In this document: piece after piece, positions 24,518 through 34,245 of the stretch
How the letters are laid out: every line of letters starts with the position of its first letter
How positions within the stretch are numbered: position 1 is the first letter of the stretch
Source of the DNA: Lachnospiraceae bacterium UBA1760
GTDB taxonomy: Bacteria > Bacillota > Clostridia > Lachnospirales > Lachnospiraceae
DNA: 35,096 nucleotides
Direction of reading: 5' to 3'
Assembly: GCA_002314775.1 (NCBI GenBank)
Contig: DCHE01000004.1
Span: 1-35,096, forward strand
The notes under the pieces: generated by a model
What the model saw: the letters and a program-made list of their open reading frames with translations, nothing else
Database searches by the model: none
What the model was told of the DNA's origin: nothing
Position numbers and translations under genes: made by a program

Positions 24518-25750
24518 TTACATTTTTCTAAGTACCAGGGTGACTGTGAAAATGTCGTCAGCATATTCTGCGAAAACCTCTCCGTCCATCTTATGCATAA
24601 GTTCCTTACATATATAAAGCCCCATGCCGCTTCCCTTTATTCCCTCCTGATTACTTCCTCTGTAAAATGAATCAAACAGATGATTCATATCCTCATCCAA
24701 AAGCTTTGAACCAGTGTTGCTGACCCTGATAAGCTTGCAATCCTCCTCCTCGTCAAAGCCAATCCAGATTTTCCTTCCATCTCCGTATTTCATGGCATTC
24801 TCAATTATATTCTGCATAACCTCAACCACGCGGTCGCTGTCACCTGACAATAAGCAATTTTGATACTCCGAAACTGAAAACTCAGTAGAGCGAAGCTTCA
24901 TTCTCTCATCGTAGTATCTGGCTATGGTGTTAATTACAGTATCTAAATAGAATTCCGATACATCAACCTTCAGGCTGAGTATGTCCTCCCTCTGGGATTT
25001 GGTTATCTCAGATACATAGCTGCTTATCTCAGCTATATTCTTCTCAATTCCATCTAAGGCTTCAAGCCTCTTTTCCTCAGTGTCATAAAGCTTTGACTTT
25101 AGTGCCTTAACATAGAGTGAGCTTGCAGAGAGCGGTGTTTTAATATCGTGAGTAAGGGATAAAACCAGAGTTTTTCTCTCCTTCAAAAGCTCAAGCTCCC
25201 TGGCCCTGTCATACTCAAGCTTTTCTCTCAGCATATCCATTCCCCAGAGATAATCGCCAAAAAGCTTGCTCTTTTCCTGCTTTATCGGATTTGCAAGGTT
25301 GCCCTTGGCAAGCTCCCTCGGCAGCTCCTTCATATCATTAAAGGGTTTAAGTATCTTTTTATTTATGTAGATTAACACTCCGGCGGTAAGAATTACAAAT
25401 GTTGCCATAATTATATTTACAGCAATAATCCATCCATTTTCCCTCTTAAGCCTGTACTCAATCTTGTATAGCTTTTCATTTACTTGTTTTACCTCATAGC
25501 TATTACTTGTAATCTCATCTGGATTAAACTCGGAAACCCTTACCACGTACTCATAGCCTGATACATCAATTTCCTCTGGCAGCATTCCCGCTTTTAGCAA
25601 GTCTGTCACTCTTTTTATGTCCACCCTGTAGCTTCTTTCTGTATGAGTACTTCCACCATATTCATTTTTTACAGCATAGAAATTAAAGCCTATAAGAAGC
25701 AAAAGCTCTATTGCTGTGATGATAATTGCAACCTTTTTAAATCTACTCAA
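24518..25750 (-). CDS. Two-component sensor histidine kinase
   Basis: A 410-residue membrane kinase. TM1 (about 7-26) and TM2 (about 107-129) bracket an extracytoplasmic sensor of about 80 residues. A HAMP-like linker follows, then the HisKA dimerisation helix with the phospho-acceptor in SLTHDIKTPL (His201). The HATPase domain has N box MQNIIENAMKYGDG and G box GSGMGLYICKEL. The start is TTG, overlapping the end of the regulator gene by 8 bp, with AGGA 7 bp upstream; translation is probably coupled. The separate sensor domain distinguishes it from the BceS group, which lacks one. It likely controls the adjacent FtsX-type transporter, judged from adjacency only. Confidence 0.92.
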   Translation of the reverse strand: MSRFKKVAIIITAIELLLLIGFNFYAVKNEYGGSTHTERSYRVDIKRVTDLLKAGMLPEEIDVSGYEYVVRVSEFNPDEITSNSYEVKQVNEKLYKIEYRLKRENGWIIAVNIIMATFVILTAGVLIYINKKILKPFNDMKELPRELAKGNLANPIKQEKSKLFGDYLWGMDMLREKLEYDRARELELLKERKTLVLSLTHDIKTPLSASSLYVKALKSKLYDTEEKRLEALDGIEKNIAEISSYVSEITKSQREDILSLKVDVSEFYLDTVINTIARYYDERMKLRSTEFSVSEYQNCLLSGDSDRVVEVMQNIIENAMKYGDGRKIWIGFDEEEDCKLIRVSNTGSKLLDEDMNHLFDSFYRGSNQEGIKGSGMGLYICKELMHKMDGEVFAEYADDIFTVTLVLRKM

Positions 25751-26405
25751 ATCTGTATCCTACTCCCCACTCAGTTAATATATGCTTCGGCTTCTTAGGG
25801 TCCTCCTCAATCTTTTGTCTCAGCCACTTGACATGAACGGTAAGTGTCTGAAGCTCCGAGTCGCTGTCACTGCCCCAGATTGAGTTAAAAAGATACTCCT
25901 TCTTAAGAGTAACCTTACGATTCTCCATCAAAAGTCTTAAGAGTTCAAACTCTTTGACTGTTACTGCAATCTCCTTATCATCAACAAAGAGCCTCTGATT
26001 AACTGTATTAAGCCTGATATTTCCGGAAATCAGCTCCTCAACAGCATATTTTCTCTTGAATATTCCCTTAATCTTAGCAAGAAGAATGTCAATATCATAA
26101 GGCTTTTCAATGTAATCGTCCGCCCCAAGCATAAGTCCCTTCAGCTTATCAGCTTTATCAGTCCTTGCGCTTGCAATCATGATATGAGCATTGGAGGTTT
26201 CCCTAACCTTTGACAAAACATCAAATCCGTCTAAGCCTGGAAGCATCACATCCAGTATCAGAAGCTTTGCTCCATATTTCTCAAATAGTGAAATTGCCTT
26301 CTCGCCAGTTTCCGCAATAGAAACCACATAATTCTCTTTTCTGAGGAAGTCCAAAAGAAGGCTCCCTATTTCCCTGTTGTCCTCAACTATTATTATATCT
26401 AACAA
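25743..26405 (-). CDS. OmpR/PhoB-family response regulator
   Basis: A 220-residue DNA-binding regulator. In the receiver domain the acidic pair is VEDN (7-10), the phospho-acceptor Asp52 lies in LILDVMLPG, the switch residue is in IASARTD, and the conserved Lys is in EKPYD. The C-terminal winged helix carries LTVHVKWLRQKIE and WGVGYRF. The start codon is TTG, with GAGG 7 bp upstream. A run of six TTA/TAA triplets lies just before the ribosome site. It is the first gene of the regulator-kinase-permease-ATPase module and presumably controls it. The stop is TAG, inside the kinase gene's start region. Confidence 0.93.
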   Translation of the reverse strand: MLDIIIVEDNREIGSLLLDFLRKENYVVSIAETGEKAISLFEKYGAKLLILDVMLPGLDGFDVLSKVRETSNAHIMIASARTDKADKLKGLMLGADDYIEKPYDIDILLAKIKGIFKRKYAVEELISGNIRLNTVNQRLFVDDKEIAVTVKEFELLRLLMENRKVTLKKEYLFNSIWGSDSDSELQTLTVHVKWLRQKIEEDPKKPKHILTEWGVGYRFE

Positions 26406-26417
26406 TTTTTGTCCTCG

Positions 26418-26437
26418 TTATTATTATTATTATTATT
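26418..26437. repeat. Trinucleotide (TAA)6 run in the regulator's promoter/leader
   Basis: Six perfect TTA triplets (TAA on the minus strand) at 26418-26435 plus two bases lie between a possible -35 box TTAACA (26451-26446, minus strand) and the ribosome site of the TTG-start regulator. Depending on where the -10 box lies, the run overlaps or abuts it. Confidence 0.85.
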
Positions 26438-26466
26438 TCACGCCTTGTTAATTGATTCATATACGC

Positions 26467-26509
26467 AAAAATGCGACTACCCTTATGATACCAAAAGTAG
26501 TCGCATTTT
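26467..26509 (-). terminator. Terminator of the secreted lipoprotein gene
   Basis: A perfect 13-bp stem (26497-26509 with 26468-26480), a 16-base loop and a U-rich tail on the minus strand lie 30 bp beyond the stop codon. The reverse orientation also has a T-tail, so it could work in both directions. Confidence 0.85.
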
Positions 26510-26539
26510 GCATTAATCAATTATTCTAATCACTAAGAT

Positions 26540-27523
26540 TTACTCTTCATTATCCAAGTCATAATCAGCAACATTTATATCAAATGAACCTGTAATGAAT
26601 GGATCTCTTCCCCATCTGTCAGTCTCAAGGTCAGATACACCGTATGCGCCCTTAAAGTTTGTAATCTCCTTACCATGTAAATAGATTATGTTGCTTGATC
26701 TCTCACCTGCCTCAAGCTGGATGAAATTAGAAACTGGCTTTGTCTCCTCGCCATTTTCTGAATATCCCTCAGAAACAGGAGATACTGTAATTGCCTTGTC
26801 AGAATTATTCTCTACATAGAGGTAGTAAATATCTGTGTAGCTTCTTGGGTTGATAGAGGTAATAATAACCTTAACGTTCTGCTCATCAATAATTACAATG
26901 TCTGTGTCCTTTGGTGTGTACTGTGGATACTGAACCTGTCCCTCTGAAAGTCCTGTTGGATATGCTTTAAATGTCTCGAAAATACCCTTGGATTCATCTC
27001 TATCCTTTGTATTGATGTCTGGATAGAATACAATCTCCTGAACTTCAGTGAACTGATATGCATCAACTGTCTTAAAGATGCTGTTACTATCCTGACGAAT
27101 CTCAGCCTCAACCTCAACAGTCTGTCCTGCTTCAACAGTCTCGTAGATTCCACCATACCACTCACAGCCATTTACTACAATTCTGTCAAAATCAAACGTA
27201 GCTGAATCAGTATCATTGTTTGTACATACAACCTTAAATCTTACATTCTGCTCATCCCATGTGATATCCTGGACAGCAACACTTAAGCAGCTGCTTGATG
27301 CGCCAACCATTGGTGCTGGAGCCTCAGTTACTTCCTCTGTAGTAACCTCCTCTGTTGTTACCTCCTCTGTTGCGGCAGTAGTAGCCTCTGTAACCTTCTC
27401 TGTCTGTGTCTCTGTACTCTTTGCAGTAGTTGCTTCTGTGTCATCCTTCTTATCCCCACAGCCTGTTACTGCAGCTGAAAGTGTCATGGTTGCAGCAAGT
27501 AATAATGCAATTTTCTTCTTCAT
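26540..27523 (-). CDS. Secreted lipoprotein with Thr/Glu linker and two beta domains, unknown function
   Basis: A 327-residue lipoprotein. The signal peptide MKKKIALLLAATMTLS is followed by the lipobox VTGC (Cys near 22), then a Thr/Glu/Ala linker with TTEEV repeats (about 30-68). Two similar beta-sandwich-like halves follow: SVAVQDITWDEQNVRFKVV (about 81-99) and DTDIVIIDEQNVKVIITSI (about 206-225) open each half, and both contain phrases like 'EAGQT/EAGER'. The protein is acidic and has no enzyme motif. The layout resembles Firmicute lipoproteins with Ig-like domains of the DUF4352/DUF5067 kind; the specific family is uncertain. A strong AAGGAGG precedes the ATG. It is transcribed alone, from a leader with possible secondary structure (27555-27598). 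Confidence 0.75.
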   Translation of the reverse strand: MKKKIALLLAATMTLSAAVTGCGDKKDDTEATTAKSTETQTEKVTEATTAATEEVTTEEVTTEEVTEAPAPMVGASSSCLSVAVQDITWDEQNVRFKVVCTNNDTDSATFDFDRIVVNGCEWYGGIYETVEAGQTVEVEAEIRQDSNSIFKTVDAYQFTEVQEIVFYPDINTKDRDESKGIFETFKAYPTGLSEGQVQYPQYTPKDTDIVIIDEQNVKVIITSINPRSYTDIYYLYVENNSDKAITVSPVSEGYSENGEETKPVSNFIQLEAGERSSNIIYLHGKEITNFKGAYGVSDLETDRWGRDPFITGSFDINVADYDLDNEE

Positions 27524-27554
27524 AACTTTTTCCTCCTTGTGTGTGCAGGTACAA

Positions 27555-27598
27555 GCCGGCTACCCTTAAGCGTATTCCCTCTACGAAATGTTTAAGCC
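27555..27598 (-). other. Possibly structured 5' leader of the lipoprotein gene
   Basis: In the minus-strand leader, GGCT (27598-27595) can pair with AGCC (27561-27558), and CGTA (27585-27582) with TACG (27574-27571) around a GAGGGAA loop. AGCCGGCT (27554-27561) is a palindrome. The block is more G/C-rich than its surroundings. It matches no riboswitch class I can recall. Confidence 0.25.
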
Positions 27599-27713
27599 AG
27601 CTGTAACTTTATACATCTGCATAATACTCCATAGCTGTATCAATAAAAATCATTAAAAACGATGAATTTATAGAAATTTGTCAAAAAAGATACGTGTACC
27701 ACAAGATGCACGT

Positions 27714-27743
27714 AAAAAAGCGGCCACCCTATAGGGTGACCGC
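27714..27743 (-). terminator. Terminator of the giant surface-protein gene
   Basis: A 10-bp GC-rich stem (27743-27734 with 27729-27720, one G-U pair), a TATA loop and six U residues (27719-27714) on the minus strand lie about 75 bp after the stop codon. Confidence 0.92.
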
Positions 27744-27816
27744 CAAATGCTTTTTCAAGTATTAATGCTCACATAATTCATGCTTGCAATATGCTTTTGC
27801 ACATTTTATTTACAGA

Positions 27817-30800
27817 TTATATATTCTCGAAACCGTAGCACTGCTCATCTACAAGATTTCCATTCTTGTCATATATTCTGTAAAGTGTCCAATAGTAACC
27901 GTACTGAAGTGGTACTATAGTCCAAAGACCATTCTCGTCAAAGCCACAAGGTCCTGTTGTGTAGAACCATGCATCCTTACCCTGCGCAAGAAGCGTACAG
28001 TCAAGAATGAGAATTTCTCCGTAATATCCATCTCCAGCACCTACTGTTGGCTCAAATCCAATGAGTGCTCCTTCAGCCCATGGACATGGCATCTGACAGA
28101 TTCCTGCAAGCTTTGGTGCAGGCTGCTGCTGCTTCTTATTAACCTTTACTTCAAAGTCAGATGATGTAATCTCTTCATTATCGTACGTTACGGATACTGA
28201 TACAATAATGGATGTATTTTCAGTATCTGTAACTATAGAAGCAAGCTCTTCTCCGTCAAGGGTGATGCTATCGTCTTCATTTACCTCATAACCTGTCACA
28301 ATTTCCTTAATTATTTCTTTGTTTTTATCAACCAGGGAAACCTTCCATATGTAATCCGTTTCACCTGAAACATCTGGAGAAATGCAGTCAGTGCTTGCTG
28401 AAACCGTTGCCTCGCTGTCACTGTCAAGTGTAAGTGTTCTATTCGAAGAATCTGTAAGTCCAGTGAAGCTAACCTCGTCTGAAAGGTCATTGAAATCAAC
28501 TTCTCTACAAGCAATACAGTAATCATCTCCTTCTATGTTTTCATAGAAGTCGCATGATATATAAGCTTCCATAGCACTTATTCTCTCGATGGTTACAGAC
28601 TTTCCCGAACTAATATGAGTATCGTATTCAATTTCATTGCCTTCCTCGTCATATACTCTAAAGCCTTCTGCATATATAGTATAGTAACTAGCAGCCTCAT
28701 ATTCATAATCTCCTTCATCAGTACATGACATACACTTAGGTGAAATAGTCTGAGTTTCACCAATCCTAGAAGAACGGTCAACTTCTCCCATATCAACATA
28801 GCAATATGCTTCTGTGATATATAAAGCAAGATATTCCTCATCAGTTAATTCTCTTTCATTTTCTGTACCAGCATCTAATGTAGCAGTAACAACAATTTGT
28901 ATATATGCATCGCAATAGGATTCCCCGCCATCATTTGATACTACTTTAATGTTTCCGTCCTCAGTAACTGAAATTGAATAATCGTCACAATTATACTCTG
29001 AATAAAGCTCTTCAGAATAAGTATACGTTTCATTATCAAAAACCCTAAACTTTATGCTGTAATCTGACAATTCTTCAGAATGCTTCCTTCCACTTACTCC
29101 GTCATAGTTCCAATAATGACGTACAGTACACTTTATCTCCTTATCAGTACCGTACATTATTTCATATTCTCCGTCGTCGGTATCAAATAATGTGTCAATA
29201 TACTCTTCCACTACATAAACGTCAGTTGAAGCTTGCTTTTCTTCTCCTGAAACAGTGTAGTAATAGATAAGCTTTGTTGAGCCTGGCTGATTAAATGTTA
29301 CAACGAATTCATCCTCTTCCTCAGTAATAATTACCGCATTCTCATCCCCTTCACTTACAACAGCTGTAATTGTTAACGGTACCTCTGCGCCGTCAGGATG
29401 CTCATCATTTCGAACGTATACTGAATCGAGTTTATCAATACGATATTTATAACCTGGAATATCTGTTATCTCAGAAAATGTACTATATTCGCCCTCTATT
29501 GACTTCTCAATATAAAAACCAAATGCTCCTGTTCCTTCGATCAGATTAATATCATTCTCACCATCACTATATATTACTTCAACATTGAGACCAATATTAT
29601 TACTTCTATAATCCTCATACATAGAATCAGTAGCTATTGTAATACTTCCATTCTCATTAACTGTATAGTAATCTGTGATTTCATCTCCTGAATTATCATC
29701 GAATACATAATATTTTACTGTTATATTATCAGATGGATATTGGCTAAATATCTCAGACTTAGGTGTAAATGTATAATCCTTTCCGGTAAACAGTATATTA
29801 TTTTCAGGCATTCCATCTAAATCCAGTGAGTAGCTCAGATAGTCTAACTGACAATGCTTTACTGCTATACAATGAACTAACTCTTCGCCCTCCGTAATAT
29901 ATGCCTTCACATCTAATGAACAGTTATTTAAGGTATTTCTCTTAATTGTGAGGCTCGTGCCTGGAGCAAATACCGACTCACCTTCAATTTCATTACCTTC
30001 TTTGTCATATACAGAAATATCATTAGAATCAAAAGCAACTACGAATTTGATATCTTCAGTTATCTCTTCACTAGTTGTTTCACCAGTATTCTCTGGATCA
30101 GAATAGTATCTCTTAAGCGTAGGCGCAATTATCTGCTCTCCTTTGTATGTCAACTTAGGATCAATATCCGCGTCTGTAATAAGATAGTATTCGTCTAGAA
30201 TTTCAAGGGTCTGGGTATAAGTAAGTGTTTCAACTACTTTACCATCCTCTTCAAATATAGCATTGATGGTAACCTTTGGATTTCCGCTAGCCGCTAATGC
30301 GTTTACTATAACTCCCTTACCATCTTCTAAAACCTCACAGCTAACCATATCTAAGTCCGTATTATCTTCATCAATCTCAAGATGGTAATTATCTACAGCT
30401 TCTTCCTTAATTTCACCTTTATTATCCTGATATCTTACAGTAGCTGTGCTGCCGATTACAGTATAGGAACCTGCTATAATCATATTTTCAGTCTCTGGGA
30501 ATATTATATTTGCTCTGTAAGCCTTGGCATTTACAGAAAGCTCTGTCGAATAGGAATACTCAACCTCTTCATTATCATCTGTATAATAAAATGTTATGGT
30601 TGTAGTTCCTTTAGCCGCTGCCGTTAATGCCCCAAACCAATCCTGACTGATAATATCATCATCCTTTATTATGTAATTACTAATTGGTAATGATAACCAC
30701 TCTCCATTAGGGTAATCAGCATTTTCAACGTATACATCTATATAATTAGGTGTCGGAATGCTTTCACCAATACAGTAATTAGTTCTTTCAAGCGGTGAAA

Positions 30801-33800
30801 TAGCCTCCATCTTAGGCTCTCTTAATTCGATGTATACACAGTTGTATGCAGCGAATATACCTCTGTTATATACTGAATACTTAGGTTCAACGTAAATCTC
30901 TAGCTTAAGCTTACAGTCTAAATTCTCCTCCATGTTATTATTTACTAGTGCAGTATATATCTCACTTCCACTTATATAAATTGGAATACATTGAGCACCA
31001 TACCCACGCCATAAATAATTAGAATCTGAAAAATCGTAGATAACTTCATCATCGTTATTTACTAAAGATAGCTTAATTTGAGAATTATTCCAATTCACGA
31101 GTGTGCCATCTGCCCCAAAAGCAATTTGGTTTTCCGACTCATCGGTATAAATCCAGTGATTATTATCTGATCCGCGGTTATTATAAAGATTCAATTCAGT
31201 ATACTCTACATTCACATCAAAGGAATTTGTGAGTATTACGGTATTATCCTGTACGAGCTCACATTCTACTCTGTAGTTATTATCTGGTAAGTTCGCTCCA
31301 CTGATAACAATATTTCCAGCCTCATCAATATCAAAGCAGTCAACCTCGGAAGCATTTTTTCCTTCATCGTCAAGCTCAAACATTCTCCACGAAAGGCTCA
31401 TGCTGTCATCAACAGTAAGTCCGGTAACCGTAGCGCTTACAGTCTTTTCTGATATTGGTAAAAGCTGAAGTCTATTATCTTCGGTTAGTCCCTCAAAGCT
31501 AATTCCTGCTTCAATTTGGTCAAAGTTTAAATCCTGTCTGTAAACCTCTCTTACTGTTTTATCTTCTTCATTAAACTTACTAACAATAATCTGGACATAG
31601 CTTCTATCAAGAGTCCTTCTCTCGATATATACTGGCACATTTAATAATACACTTCCAGTACCAAGTTCCTTCTGTTCTCCGTCTTCATCATAATATGACT
31701 TAAAAGAGCCCTCTGGGAATTCAAGTCTATATGAATATGATCCTGCCTTAGAAGTATTCTCAGAGATGTTCTCGTCTATCACACTGCTATCATTGCCATA
31801 ATATACATGATATAATTCTGGCTCTATAGTTGCTGTCTCCCCAAATGCCAAGTCACTCTCATAATCACAGTCTAAATAATAGTAATCATCTACTACATTA
31901 ACGTAGAAGCAGGAGTCGAAGGATCCAATTTCAACCCCATGCTGAGAAGTAGTAACTCTTACAGGAACTCTTAACTCTCCAGATGTATACTTTGCTTCCA
32001 CATAGAATGCCTTGCCATCATCGATAATAGTTATGTCAGCCAAATCATCGTCATAAAGTGGATTATCATCATCGTCGTAGGCAAAATCAAAGGTATAATC
32101 AACACTATATGTTGCTATCCCTTCAAGTGTTTTTTTCTGAACCGCAACTTCAGGTGTCACAGTCATAGTAGAACCCTTGAGCATATAATTAACACACTTT
32201 GGATATGTATAATTAATTACCGGAATAATACCAGCTGCCTCAATATCAATATTAGCACTTCCTATTACTTCTCCAGATTCATCTGATATCTCAAGAAGAA
32301 TAGTTGCAGTTCCACTATCATTACATGATATATTGTAACCATCATCTCTTTCTTCAACCGAAAAATCCTCTTCACTTCCGGACATGTTTGTTATATTACA
32401 GTCTGTTACAGTACCTGAAATTGTTCTTCCTTCTGGATATTCAGAATTTCGTACAAATACACTGACATCCTTACTCTGGAAGATGCTGTCTCCCGGAAAT
32501 ACGTATCTTTTATCGGTGTTTATGTCGAACCTTAACTCTGACTCTATTACATTGATGTACGCAAACGGATTAGCTAATTGAACATTATCCTCTCCGATTT
32601 TTTTTGTTACCACGCATCCAATTAAAGCCTGACAATCCTCATCATATTGGTCAAGTTTTTCTTTAATCATGGCTCCATTTAATGTTACTGTTTTTCCGTC
32701 AGCCTCTATACCGTCAGTAATATACCCAAGAAAATCTTCACCCTGTAAAATAACACCCATCCATTGATAAGAAATTTCATTGTTTGTATCCTGAGCAATT
32801 GTATCTCCGGCTATTGTAAGCGTCTTATTACCGTCACTAGAAATCTCCAGATAGTCTTTTCCGGTAAGCCCATCGATATATATATCAAGCTCTGCCTCAT
32901 TAAAAACTATATCTTTAGCACATACCTTGGTGCTACTTTCCTCTGATTCTTCTTTTACATATGCCTCGAGAGAAAGAGTAGCATTTCTATTCATATTCTT
33001 AACAATCTTAAGCGGGAAAAAATCATAGCTTAAACTTGTACCGTCATTTATTGTTGTTCCATTCTTGTCAGTAATAGAAAGATAATCCTCATCAAAGCTT
33101 AAAGCATAGAAAAGTCCTTCAGTAACCTCTTCACTTACTACTTCAGCACCTTGCCTGCTTATCTTTTTGAGTTTTGGAGCTATCTCACAGCTTTCCCCAA
33201 CAAAAATCTCAGAATCATAATCAAAGTCCGGAATTGAGTAGTAGCTATTAACAACACTGACAGGAATTCTTCCTTCTACCCAGGTTGGAGCACCATCATG
33301 ATTACTATAAAGAACCTTAATATGAACTTCCTCATCATTACACTTTTCATGTGCATAAATAGTAATTCTATCCTGATCAGAATTAACCTCTGCGGTTATT
33401 ACTTCCGTATCATATGGAAAAACTGTATCGATACTAATCTGGAAGTCCTTAATCTCTTCCTCCCAAATTTCATGTCCATCAGTCCAGGTTTCAATTAGCT
33501 TTGGAGTTAGTGTAATCTCACTTTGCGGAAGCAAGCTGATTCCTCCATTATTGGGAAGCTCAATTTCAACTCCTGCCATGCATGATACAACATTAAATGT
33601 CGCATCAAAATACAGAGACTCTGTACCATATGGCACCTGTATTTCTACAGGAAATGTACCTGCCTCTTTTACCGAAACACTGGATACATTACCCGAACTA
33701 CCATAATAATAAACCGATACTTTATCCTCGCCTTCTTTACATTCGACATCTCGTACAGGCATTTCGACATATTCTCCATACGGATGTTTTTCGTCTAACA

Positions 33801-34095
33801 TATATACCGTAACACTGCCAAACACAAGTGTACTACCAACAAGCATAGTATACTCATCTGGATCCAAGCTGTATACCGACTTCTCAGCCATAATAATAGT
33901 AGCTTCTGCATAGGCAATTATATTATTCTCAGCGTCATAACACTCAAGCTGTAGTTCGAATGGATAATTAATCGCATCCTCCCCAAACTCATTATATATA
34001 TCAATTGGAAACAAGGTGATATTGCCTGTACTCTCATCAATGCCAATAAGACCACTTTCGTTAGTATATTCTGTGGCATCCTTTACGAAAATCAT
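27817..34095 (-). CDS. Large downstream fragment of the giant surface protein: four modules and a C-terminal Cys domain
   Basis: From the first internal ATG this frame codes for 2,092 residues; the frame is open back to codon 148 of the full gene (34245). The protein is strongly acidic, Tyr/Asp/Glu-rich, beta-type, with no membrane segment or LPXTG anchor. Four diverged modules begin at about residues 95, 543, 1119 and 1558. Each opens with a V-V-Y/F-V-N-x-x-Y/H-P-x-G line (SVFVRNSEYPEG, DVYVENADYPNG, SVYVRNDEHPDG; first copy VTVYMLDEKHPYG). Each later has a Y-Y-x-D...G-E...I-P-L line and a (D/E)-G-(L/M)-T/P line. The last 95 residues (from about 1997) form a separate domain with five Cys and TGPCGFDENGLW, perhaps for attachment or ligand binding. 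ATG 34095 lacks a clear ribosome site and signal peptide, so export of this fragment alone is unlikely. Confidence 0.7.
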   Translation of the reverse strand: MIFVKDATEYTNESGLIGIDESTGNITLFPIDIYNEFGEDAINYPFELQLECYDAENNIIAYAEATIIMAEKSVYSLDPDEYTMLVGSTLVFGSVTVYMLDEKHPYGEYVEMPVRDVECKEGEDKVSVYYYGSSGNVSSVSVKEAGTFPVEIQVPYGTESLYFDATFNVVSCMAGVEIELPNNGGISLLPQSEITLTPKLIETWTDGHEIWEEEIKDFQISIDTVFPYDTEVITAEVNSDQDRITIYAHEKCNDEEVHIKVLYSNHDGAPTWVEGRIPVSVVNSYYSIPDFDYDSEIFVGESCEIAPKLKKISRQGAEVVSEEVTEGLFYALSFDEDYLSITDKNGTTINDGTSLSYDFFPLKIVKNMNRNATLSLEAYVKEESEESSTKVCAKDIVFNEAELDIYIDGLTGKDYLEISSDGNKTLTIAGDTIAQDTNNEISYQWMGVILQGEDFLGYITDGIEADGKTVTLNGAMIKEKLDQYDEDCQALIGCVVTKKIGEDNVQLANPFAYINVIESELRFDINTDKRYVFPGDSIFQSKDVSVFVRNSEYPEGRTISGTVTDCNITNMSGSEEDFSVEERDDGYNISCNDSGTATILLEISDESGEVIGSANIDIEAAGIIPVINYTYPKCVNYMLKGSTMTVTPEVAVQKKTLEGIATYSVDYTFDFAYDDDDNPLYDDDLADITIIDDGKAFYVEAKYTSGELRVPVRVTTSQHGVEIGSFDSCFYVNVVDDYYYLDCDYESDLAFGETATIEPELYHVYYGNDSSVIDENISENTSKAGSYSYRLEFPEGSFKSYYDEDGEQKELGTGSVLLNVPVYIERRTLDRSYVQIIVSKFNEEDKTVREVYRQDLNFDQIEAGISFEGLTEDNRLQLLPISEKTVSATVTGLTVDDSMSLSWRMFELDDEGKNASEVDCFDIDEAGNIVISGANLPDNNYRVECELVQDNTVILTNSFDVNVEYTELNLYNNRGSDNNHWIYTDESENQIAFGADGTLVNWNNSQIKLSLVNNDDEVIYDFSDSNYLWRGYGAQCIPIYISGSEIYTALVNNNMEENLDCKLKLEIYVEPKYSVYNRGIFAAYNCVYIELREPKMEAISPLERTNYCIGESIPTPNYIDVYVENADYPNGEWLSLPISNYIIKDDDIISQDWFGALTAAAKGTTTITFYYTDDNEEVEYSYSTELSVNAKAYRANIIFPETENMIIAGSYTVIGSTATVRYQDNKGEIKEEAVDNYHLEIDEDNTDLDMVSCEVLEDGKGVIVNALAASGNPKVTINAIFEEDGKVVETLTYTQTLEILDEYYLITDADIDPKLTYKGEQIIAPTLKRYYSDPENTGETTSEEITEDIKFVVAFDSNDISVYDKEGNEIEGESVFAPGTSLTIKRNTLNNCSLDVKAYITEGEELVHCIAVKHCQLDYLSYSLDLDGMPENNILFTGKDYTFTPKSEIFSQYPSDNITVKYYVFDDNSGDEITDYYTVNENGSITIATDSMYEDYRSNNIGLNVEVIYSDGENDINLIEGTGAFGFYIEKSIEGEYSTFSEITDIPGYKYRIDKLDSVYVRNDEHPDGAEVPLTITAVVSEGDENAVIITEEEDEFVVTFNQPGSTKLIYYYTVSGEEKQASTDVYVVEEYIDTLFDTDDGEYEIMYGTDKEIKCTVRHYWNYDGVSGRKHSEELSDYSIKFRVFDNETYTYSEELYSEYNCDDYSISVTEDGNIKVVSNDGGESYCDAYIQIVVTATLDAGTENERELTDEEYLALYITEAYCYVDMGEVDRSSRIGETQTISPKCMSCTDEGDYEYEAASYYTIYAEGFRVYDEEGNEIEYDTHISSGKSVTIERISAMEAYISCDFYENIEGDDYCIACREVDFNDLSDEVSFTGLTDSSNRTLTLDSDSEATVSASTDCISPDVSGETDYIWKVSLVDKNKEIIKEIVTGYEVNEDDSITLDGEELASIVTDTENTSIIVSVSVTYDNEEITSSDFEVKVNKKQQQPAPKLAGICQMPCPWAEGALIGFEPTVGAGDGYYGEILILDCTLLAQGKDAWFYTTGPCGFDENGLWTIVPLQYGYYWTLYRIYDKNGNLVDEQCYGFENI
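28128..33813 (-). repeat. Four diverged ~440-580-residue protein modules in tandem
   Basis: Module starts are at about 33813, 32469, 30741 and 29424, judged from the repeated opening line and the order of later shared lines. Module lengths are about 448, 576, 439 and 435 residues. Similarity is visible only at protein level, implying old duplication; the DNA is not repetitive. Each module probably contains several Ig-like beta sandwiches. Confidence 0.65.
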
Positions 34096-34245
34096 CTTAC
34101 CGCCTACTGTCTTACAGCCAGCAATTTCTCCAATGTTAATTTTAAATGATGCATAATACTGGTCAGGGAAGATATGATATAACCCAGTAATCTCGTTGCC
34201 ATCTCCATCATATAATGCAACCCTTGGAGCATCTTCTTTTACTAT

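Noticed and set aside
21129..26405. True BceRS-BceAB antibiotic-sensing module
   Set aside because: Gene content is similar, but the kinase has a sizeable external domain and the permease has two large external domains, so the specific name is not supported.
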